Of a stretch of 17,842 bases of DNA, positions 12,669-17,842 are shown in pieces. The stretch lies in contig JACQKJ010000042.1 in NCBI GenBank assembly GCA_016204595.1, forward strand, positions 1 through 17,842, in the 5' to 3' direction. Below the pieces are notes generated by a model, which saw nothing but the letters and a program-made list of their open reading frames with translations, did not search any database and was not told the DNA's origin. Every line of letters starts with the position of its first letter. Within the stretch, counting starts at the first letter, position 1. This DNA is from Candidatus Komeilibacteria bacterium. GTDB lineage: Bacteria; Patescibacteriota; Patescibacteriia; UBA1558; 2-01-FULL-52-15. The position numbers and the translations under genes were made by a program.

Positions 12669-14231
12669 ATGACTATGGCCCGATCAAAAAAGACCGACAC
12701 TCCCAAGACCACTGTTCAGCGGCTCGACAGCATCGTCAAGTCGGCGCGAAAGATTATGCGCAAAGATAAGGGGCTCAACGGCGACCTCGATCGCCTGCCC
12801 ATGCTCACCTGGATCATGTTTCTGAAGTTCTTGGATGACATGGAGCGACTTCAGGAGGACGAGGCGACGCTTGCCGATAAGGATTTCGAGTCGGCGATCG
12901 ATCCACCTTATCGCTGGCGCGATTGGGCCGCTCAAGATGACGGTATTACCGGGCCGGACCTAATCAAGTTCATCACAGCGGACGAGGCGATTCGACCCGA
13001 TGGGAGCAAAGGGCCTGGCCTTTTTGCGTACTTGCGGAGTCTGCGCGGCCGGAATGGAGGGCGCGATCGACGCGATGTGGTCGCAACGGTGTTCCGAGGC
13101 CTCTCTAATCGCATGGAAAGCGGGTACCTCCTACGCGACGTGATTAATCTCGTCGATGGAATTCACTTCGACTCATCCGAAGAAATCCACACGCTGAGTC
13201 GTCTCTATGAAGGTCTCTTACGCGAAATGCGCGACGCGGCTGGCGACAGCGGTGAGTTCTATACGCCTCGCCCGGTGATCCGATTCATGGTCGAGGTTGT
13301 TGATCCCAAGCTGGGCGAAGTCGTTCTTGATCCGGCATGTGGTACAGGCGGGTTCCTTGCCGAGGCCTATAATCATCTCGCAGTTCAGGCTGACACCGTG
13401 CAAAAACGAAAGGTGCTACAAAAATCATCGCTGCGCGGTGTGGAGCCAAAGACGCTCCCCTTCATGTTGGCTCAGATGAATTTGCTTTTCCATGGTCTTG
13501 AGGCTCCGCAAATCGATCCCGGAAACGCTCTGCGCTTCCGGCTTGCGGAAATTGGAGAGCGCGATCGCGTAAATGTCATTTTGACAAATCCTCCATTCGG
13601 AGGCGAAGAAGAGGCCGGCATTCTCACTAATTTTCCCGAAGATCGGCGGACTGCTGAGACAGCGCTGCTATTCTTGCAACTGATTATGCGGCGGCTGAAG
13701 CGCGCCGGATATGGCCGTGCTGGTGTAATCGTCCCACACGGAATCTTGTTCGGTGATGGGGTGGCAGCACGGATCAAGGCAGACCTCCTCACTCAATTCA
13801 ACCTTCATACTGTAGTACGGCTGCCCGAAGGCGTATTTTCTCCGTATACCGATATTCCGACGAACTTAATCTTTTTTGACACCTCGGGTACCACGGATGA
13901 AATTTGGTATTGGGAACAACAGGCACCAAGTGGCAAACGCAAGTATTCGAAAACAAATGCGTTGCAATACGAAGAGTTTGCGGAGTGTCTTGCCTGGTGG
14001 AACGATCGAAAAGAAGGACCTCAGGCCTGGAAGACCCAAGCTGCTGGATTAATCAAACACGACGATGCCGGCGTTGTTGTTTCTGTAAATCTCGATTTGA
14101 AAAATCCACACGCTAAAGAAGCCATCGATCATCGACCACCCACAGAAATCATTGAGAGCGCCATCGCAAAGGAGCGCGATGTGCTCGCAATTCTAGACCA
14201 GGTCAAAGCACTCCTCGCAGCGCGGATATGA
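12669..14231 (+). CDS. hsdM: Type I restriction-modification DNA methyltransferase M subunit
   Basis: This 520-aa N6-adenine methylase methylates adenine in the HsdS recognition site, protecting host DNA. The N-terminal helical HsdM domain (about 14-165) has LPMLTWIMFLKFLDDMER (43-60). The catalytic domain follows with GEFYTPRPVIRFMVEVV (195-211), the SAM-binding motif LDPACGTGGF (220-229) and motif IV NPPF (307-310), typical of gamma-class amino-methylases. Length and motifs are complete. The start is ATG 12669; ATG 12675 is an alternative, and an A/G-rich AAAAGAAAA lies upstream. Its TGA overlaps the hsdS ATG by 4 bp, which indicates translational coupling. Confidence 0.95.
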   Translation: MTMARSKKTDTPKTTVQRLDSIVKSARKIMRKDKGLNGDLDRLPMLTWIMFLKFLDDMERLQEDEATLADKDFESAIDPPYRWRDWAAQDDGITGPDLIKFITADEAIRPDGSKGPGLFAYLRSLRGRNGGRDRRDVVATVFRGLSNRMESGYLLRDVINLVDGIHFDSSEEIHTLSRLYEGLLREMRDAAGDSGEFYTPRPVIRFMVEVVDPKLGEVVLDPACGTGGFLAEAYNHLAVQADTVQKRKVLQKSSLRGVEPKTLPFMLAQMNLLFHGLEAPQIDPGNALRFRLAEIGERDRVNVILTNPPFGGEEEAGILTNFPEDRRTAETALLFLQLIMRRLKRAGYGRAGVIVPHGILFGDGVAARIKADLLTQFNLHTVVRLPEGVFSPYTDIPTNLIFFDTSGTTDEIWYWEQQAPSGKRKYSKTNALQYEEFAECLAWWNDRKEGPQAWKTQAAGLIKHDDAGVVVSVNLDLKNPHAKEAIDHRPPTEIIESAIAKERDVLAILDQVKALLAARI

Positions 14232-15373
14232 TGATGACGCGATGGCCGGCGGTTCCCCTCGGAGACTTGCTGACACTCAATCTTGATCCACGTATGCTTG
14301 AGCCTGATTGTCGCTATCCGATAGCAGGCGTGTATGGCTTCGGGCGCGGAATAATCAGACGTCCGGCTATTCTTGGACAGGAAATAAGCGCCACTCAACT
14401 GTTTCAGATAAAATCCGGCCAATTCATCTATAGCCGCCTCAAGTCCTTTGAGGGGGCATTTGCAATCGTGACCGAAGACGCAGATGGATACTTCGTCTCC
14501 AATGAGTTCCCAACTTTCAACGTGAATTCTGGCCGAGTTGTCCCCGGCTTTCTTCGTTGGTGGTTCAAGCGGCCGATCACTTGGGATTTGCTCGCTAGCG
14601 AGGTCCGCGGAATCGGTGCGAGACGTGAGCGCCTTCACCCCGATCAGCTGCTGCAGTCCAAGATTCCATTACCCAGTTTGGATGAGCAGCACCATATAGT
14701 AGCGCAGCTTGATGGAGTGGAACAGCAGGTTGAGTCCCGGACGCGCGGAGCCAATGAGATGGAGGCGGAACTCGGCGCCACACTGATGGCGGGATTTCAG
14801 AAAATCACCACAACTGCGCCTCGTAAGCGTATGGGCGACATTGCTCCACTAGTTCGGCGGGAAATTGAGATTGATCCGGAGGCATTCTATCCGGAGCTTG
14901 GGATTCGCTCCTTCGGAAAGGGAACATTCCATAAGCCTCCCGTCCAAGGGATGAATGTAGGTGCGAGGACACTGTATCGCATACGAACAGGCGATCTCTT
15001 GTTCAATATTACGTTTGCCTGGGAAGGCGCCGTCGCGGTTGCGAAGGATCATGACAACGGACGCTTTGCCTCACATCGATTTCTGAGTCTGGTACCGAAC
15101 AGCGATTACGCGACCGCGGCGTTCCTGAGGTACTATTTCTTGACACCAGAAGGTATTGCGAAACTCAACTCGTTATCTCCTGGCAGCGCAGGTCGCAATC
15201 GCGTTTTGAGCCTGAAGAAAATGTTGAATATGGAAGTGCCTCTTCCCTCTCTTGACGGCCAGCTATGGTTCGACTCGCTACAGGATAAGGCATACAACGC
15301 TCGAGCTCGCAGCGCCGAAGTCGCAGCCGAACTGACGCACCTGTTACCGGCGATGCTCAATCAGGTGTTCTGA
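14228..15373 (+). CDS. hsdS: Type I restriction-modification specificity S subunit
   Basis: The 381-aa protein sets the DNA target of the HsdRMS complex. It has the usual two-fold layout: TRD1 (about 5-145), a conserved helix (PLPSLDEQHHIVAQLDGVEQ from 148), TRD2 (about 200-335) and a second conserved segment starting VPLPSLDGQLWFDSL with a closing helix. The parallel PLPSLDEQ and PLPSLDGQ repeats mark the two half-subunit boundaries. The recognition site cannot be read from the sequence. The start ATG 14228 overlaps the hsdM stop (ATGATGATG, so starts at 14231 or 14234 are also possible). It is the last gene of the operon; no terminator is seen immediately downstream. Confidence 0.93.
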   Translation: MMMTRWPAVPLGDLLTLNLDPRMLEPDCRYPIAGVYGFGRGIIRRPAILGQEISATQLFQIKSGQFIYSRLKSFEGAFAIVTEDADGYFVSNEFPTFNVNSGRVVPGFLRWWFKRPITWDLLASEVRGIGARRERLHPDQLLQSKIPLPSLDEQHHIVAQLDGVEQQVESRTRGANEMEAELGATLMAGFQKITTTAPRKRMGDIAPLVRREIEIDPEAFYPELGIRSFGKGTFHKPPVQGMNVGARTLYRIRTGDLLFNITFAWEGAVAVAKDHDNGRFASHRFLSLVPNSDYATAAFLRYYFLTPEGIAKLNSLSPGSAGRNRVLSLKKMLNMEVPLPSLDGQLWFDSLQDKAYNARARSAEVAAELTHLLPAMLNQVF

Positions 15374-15508
15374 GGCGTCATGGCGATACGGGCCTGAATT
15401 CTGTATCCCCCAGCTGTATCCGGGTGGAGGCTGTCAAATTCCTCTGCGAGTTCAGGTAGTCGGTCCTCTGGGGCGGAGGCCATTTGCAACCCCGACTTCC
15501 TCCTAATA

Positions 15509-15533
15509 CGTCGGCCTCACGGGCTGGCCGACG
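15509..15533. repeat. Hairpin with 8-bp GC-rich stem and 9-nt loop
   Basis: CGTCGGCC (15509-15516) pairs with GGCCGACG (15526-15533). No U-run follows, so intrinsic termination of the hsd operon is unlikely though possible in part. It may mark a recombination or processing site. Confidence 0.6.
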
Positions 15534-15782
15534 AGACTCGGTTCATTGTTCCACCTCAGTTCGAGATACACCTACTAGCAACGGGACTTGCGTCCGTGCA
15601 GTAGGGACCATCTCTTCATAGAGGAGGACGCATAACGGTGAGATGTATAGGCAATGAGGATAAGCATTAGTATTAGGATCAGTGCATTACGGATAGCCAA
15701 AGGTCGGCGAGAGTCGAATTCAGTACGCAAATCTGACGAAGTGCTTTTGTTGCAAACAAAAATTGCTTTTCCAGAAAGAATC

Positions 15783-15834
15783 AAAAACGAATTTTCTTTT
15801 TTTTGCAAACGCGTTTTTTTCAAAATTCGTTTTT
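15783..15834 (+). terminator. 13-bp AT-rich inverted repeat ending in a T-run, possible terminator
   Basis: AAAAACGAATTTT (15783-15795) and AAAATTCGTTTTT (15822-15834) are perfect inverted arms with a 26-nt T-rich spacer. The right arm ends in a T-run, so a transcript from the left would form a hairpin followed by U residues. The stem is weak (AT-rich), and the same structure could instead be a protein-binding or origin-type site. Confidence 0.35.
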
Positions 15835-15843
15835 TCACGATTT

Positions 15844-15855
15844 GACGAATTCGTC
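15844..15855. repeat. Perfect 12-bp palindrome GACGAATTCGTC
   Basis: It is self-complementary over 12 bases, lies 10 bp after the preceding inverted repeat and about 90 bp before the TraG-like gene. It shares the core CGAATT with the arms of that repeat, which suggests a common binding protein. Confidence 0.6.
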
Positions 15856-15941
15856 GCTCGAAACCAATCGAATTGCGCGACGGGTGAATTCCCGGTTTCG
15901 GCGCGTTTGTCCCCCTAGCGCGCTGCCGCGTACGCGAGACG

Positions 15942-17138
15942 ATGTCGGACGTTATGTCCGGCAACCATGTCACGCACTTCGCGCGCGTCGATTTTCGCAA
16001 CGACAATCGGATCTTCGGGATCAAAGACGAGGACCGCTTTTCCCACATCTACATCATTGGCAAGACGGGCACCGGTAAATCGACGCTCATGGAGACGATG
16101 GCGCTTCAAGACCTGGAGCGTGGCAATGGGTTCGCATTGGTCGATCCGCACGGCGACCTGGTGGAGCGAATCGCCACTCGCATACCGCAGGCCCGCCAAT
16201 CGGACGTGATCTATCTGAACGCCTCCGATCCATCGCAGCCATACGGCTACAACCCGCTCCGATACGTCCGCGAAGACCGCATCGCTCTTGCCGCCTCGGG
16301 CATGATGGAGGTCTTCAAGAAGATGTGGCCCGAGGCATGGGGCGTCCGCATGGAGCACATCCTGCGCAACATCCTCATGGCGCTTTTGGAGCAGCCGAAT
16401 GCGACGCTGCATGACGTGTTGCGCGTCATATCCGACCAGAAATTTCGGAAGGAGATCGCCCAGTCGCTGAAGAACGAGACCGTCAAGACATTCCTAGAAA
16501 AGGATTATGAGCGGTTCTCATTCGGCTACCGTGTCGACGGCACCGCGCCGATCCAGAACAAGGTCGGCGCCTTCCTCTCCGACCCTCTGCTCAATCGCAT
16601 CCTCACCGCACCGTCGACCGATCTTCACATTCGCAAGATCATGGATGATGGCAAAGTGCTGCTCGTAAACCTCGCCAAAGGACGGATCGGAGAGGATAGC
16701 TCGTCACTTCTCGGTGGATTGCTCGTCACGACCATCGGCCTTGCAGCGTATAGCCGCGCGGACCTCCCGGCCAATGAGAGGCGCGACTTCTTCGTATACG
16801 TGGACGAATTCCAGAGCTTCACGACGCTCGCCGTCGCGAACATGTTCGCCGAGCTCCGGAAGTACCGGCTCGCGTTCACCGTGGCCCATCAATACCTGCA
16901 TCAACTTGAGCCGGATGTCCGGCACGCGGTATTGGGCAATGCCGGCACCGTTATTTCGTTTCGTGTCGGCGGTGAAGATGCGCCATATGTCGCGCGCGAG
17001 TTCGTGGACGAATATGAGCAAATCGATCTCATGCAGCTCCCAAATTACCGCATCTATCTGAAGCTTATGATCGACGGCATGCCCTCCAAGCCCTTCAGCG
17101 CCCTGACCGCTATGCCTGATAGAGCGAGCGATTTGTGA
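15942..17138 (+). CDS. VirD4/TraG-like type IV coupling ATPase, short form
   Basis: This 398-aa protein belongs to the HerA/FtsK/VirD4 P-loop ATPases that pump DNA through membranes in conjugation. Motifs: Walker A GKTGTGKST (40-48), then FALVDPHGDLVERI (64-77) typical of the family, a PYGYNPLRYV segment (100-109), and Walker B FFVYVDEFQSF (283-293) with TVAHQY (313-318), a TraG/TraD-like sensor region. VirD4/TraG proteins are usually 550-700 aa with N-terminal membrane helices. None is visible here, so this is either a truncated gene or one of the shorter soluble forms known in some mobile elements. Start options are ATG 15942 and 15954. Codons are rich in G/C third bases, unlike the left half of the window. 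It overlaps a tiny downstream ORF by 1 base. Confidence 0.85.
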   Translation: MSDVMSGNHVTHFARVDFRNDNRIFGIKDEDRFSHIYIIGKTGTGKSTLMETMALQDLERGNGFALVDPHGDLVERIATRIPQARQSDVIYLNASDPSQPYGYNPLRYVREDRIALAASGMMEVFKKMWPEAWGVRMEHILRNILMALLEQPNATLHDVLRVISDQKFRKEIAQSLKNETVKTFLEKDYERFSFGYRVDGTAPIQNKVGAFLSDPLLNRILTAPSTDLHIRKIMDDGKVLLVNLAKGRIGEDSSSLLGGLLVTTIGLAAYSRADLPANERRDFFVYVDEFQSFTTLAVANMFAELRKYRLAFTVAHQYLHQLEPDVRHAVLGNAGTVISFRVGGEDAPYVAREFVDEYEQIDLMQLPNYRIYLKLMIDGMPSKPFSALTAMPDRASDL

Positions 17139-17188
17139 TGGCTGAAAACAATGATCGTCTCGGACTCGGCGTTAGCAACAAAACGTGA
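17138..17188 (+). CDS. Tiny coupled ORF, 16 aa, possibly broken gene
   Basis: ATG 17138 overlaps the TraG-like stop (TGATG), and the frame encodes MAENNDRLGLGVSNKT before TGA. It may be a genuine leader-type peptide or the start of a gene ended early by a mutation. The GTG of the next small ORF overlaps its end (17185). No family is recognised. Confidence 0.25.
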   Translation: MAENNDRLGLGVSNKT

Positions 17189-17319
17189 TCGCGGTGCATA
17201 GCCAAGTGCTCACGCTCGCCACGGCGCGCGGTCGCGCATGGCAAACGGTTACGGCGATATTCTTTGCTTCTATGTCGGGTGTCCTCTTCGACGAGGACAC
17301 TGCGGATGAAACTCCGTAA
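17185..17319 (+). CDS. Small hypothetical ORF, 44 aa, GTG start
   Basis: A frame opens at GTG 17185 (inside ACGTGA) and ends at TAA 17317-17319. It encodes a mixed polar peptide with a short hydrophobic stretch, AIFFASMSGVLF. GTG 17194 is an alternative start. It overlaps the methyltransferase start by 14 bp, which would allow translational coupling. It has no recognised family, and it may be the body of the gene begun at 17138, split by a frameshift. Confidence 0.25.
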   Translation: MIAVHSQVLTLATARGRAWQTVTAIFFASMSGVLFDEDTADETP

Positions 17320-17842
17320 ACATTCAAAGTATCGTGTCATCTACGCCGATCCGCCGTGGCCCGAGTATGGAGGCGGCAAGATCAAACGCGGCGCCGACCG
17401 GCATTATCCCCTGATGTCGATCGCGTCGATTCTCCGGCTCGGAAAATCCTTGCAGCCGTATATCGCCGATGACGGGTGTCACTTGTACCTGTGGGTGACG
17501 AACACCCATCTGGCCAATGGCTTTCTCGTCATGGATGCGTGGGGTTTCCGGTACAAGACGACGATCACCTGGTTCAAGGATCGCTTCGGACTGGGGCAGT
17601 ATTACCGGGGCCAAACCGAGCATTGCCTATTCGGAGTGCGTGGCCGGCTCGCCTATCGAACCACGCAGTGCGGTAAGCGCTCCCAAGGCGTTACTGCGAT
17701 CCACGCCCCTCGCACGACACATTCCGCGAAGCCTGATGAGATGCGGCGCATGATCGAGAAGGTCAGCTACGCTCCGCGTTTGGAACTATTCGCGCGTGGC
17801 GCAGCCGAGGGTTGGGATGCGTGGGGCAATGAGGTCCAAAGC
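17306..17842 (+). CDS. MT-A70-family N6-adenine methyltransferase, 3' end cut by window
   Basis: The frame from ATG 17306 is open to the last base (179 codons). It starts with YRVIYADPPW (9-18), the DPPW catalytic motif of MT-A70/Ime4-type adenine methylases. Further matches are CHLYLWVTNTHLANGF with YKTTITWFKD, then AKPDEMRRMIE and the ending LELFAR....GWDAWGNE typical of the family's C-terminus, so the gene is nearly complete. It would methylate adenine in DNA or RNA with SAM; its target is unknown. Such orphan methylases are common on phages and conjugative elements, where they can protect the element's DNA from restriction. It is downstream of the TraG-like gene on the same strand. Confidence 0.88.
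   Translation, partial: MKLRKHSKYRVIYADPPWPEYGGGKIKRGADRHYPLMSIASILRLGKSLQPYIADDGCHLYLWVTNTHLANGFLVMDAWGFRYKTTITWFKDRFGLGQYYRGQTEHCLFGVRGRLAYRTTQCGKRSQGVTAIHAPRTTHSAKPDEMRRMIEKVSYAPRLELFARGAAEGWDAWGNEVQS

Larger units (their letters stand above)
15374..15941. other. 568-bp noncoding stretch with palindromes and T-tracts
   Basis: No credible gene is seen on either strand; the ORFs here have odd, low-complexity composition. It holds a hairpin CGTCGGCC/GGCCGACG (15509-15533), an AT-rich part with long T-runs (about 15740-15836) containing a 13-bp inverted repeat, and a 12-bp palindrome at 15844-15855. It separates the restriction operon from the conjugation ATPase and probably includes the module boundary. 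CTGTATCC occurs twice near 15402-15421. Confidence 0.5.

Noticed and set aside
15509..15533. Standard rho-independent terminator for the hsd operon
   Set aside because: The stem is good but no T-run follows; the hairpin is reported only as a repeat.
15915..16412. Minus-strand ORF of 165 aa across the TraG-like start
   Set aside because: It is antisense to the Walker A region of the ATPase; the high GC content makes such shadow frames common.

Overview
The window is a bacterial accessory (defence-island) region. TTGACA-type promoters, Shine-Dalgarno-like leaders, a complete type I restriction-modification operon and a VirD4/TraG-like conjugation ATPase fit a proteobacterium-like host, but no taxonomic marker gene is present, so the organism is not named. 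Base composition looks patchy: the left third is fairly AT-rich, the right end (from about 15.9 kb) is G/C-ending in codon use. This fits a mosaic of transferred modules.

Left region (1-4600). A DUF3644 protein carrying a HEPN-like R-x4-H motif (363-1373, minus), a possible 62-aa ORF, a small acidic helical protein (2001-2204, minus) and a UvrD/REP-family helicase with an inserted four-cysteine cluster (2294-4288, minus) are interleaved with three related coding remnants. All three remnants lie in the same + orientation (about 121-331, 1808-2047 and 4337-4640). The third carries three perfect 22-bp tandem copies. They look like scars of repeated insertion or recombination around the modules.

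Central region (4602-10127, all minus strand). This is the most interesting part: a compact ubiquitin-like conjugation operon. Gene order is HTH repressor, ImmA/IrrE-type zinc peptidase, then Ubl (8702-8989), E2-like (8278-8694), JAB/JAMM peptidase (7673-8272), E1/ThiF-like (6108-7676) and an Mrr-like PD-(D/E)XK nuclease (4602-6086). Junctions are tight: 1 bp between repressor and peptidase, 7 bp, 5 bp, a 4-bp overlap, then 21 bp before the nuclease. The Ubl operon has its own TTGACA promoter whose spacer is an inverted repeat (GTAAGC-N7-GCTTAC). The same half-sites appear as a perfect GTAAGCTTAC palindrome in the repressor's own promoter. The simplest model is a repressor/peptidase switch that holds a bacterial Ubl-conjugation antiviral pathway silent until a stress or phage signal triggers repressor cleavage.

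Right region (10275-17842, plus strand). An hsdR-hsdM-hsdS type I restriction-modification operon is divergent from the repressor. A 568-bp noncoding stretch with palindromes and T-tracts follows. Then come a short VirD4/TraG-like ATPase, two tiny coupled ORFs and an MT-A70-family methyltransferase that runs off the window end. Together the window combines DNA restriction, a nuclease and a helicase, and protein conjugation next to a mobile-element-type gene.
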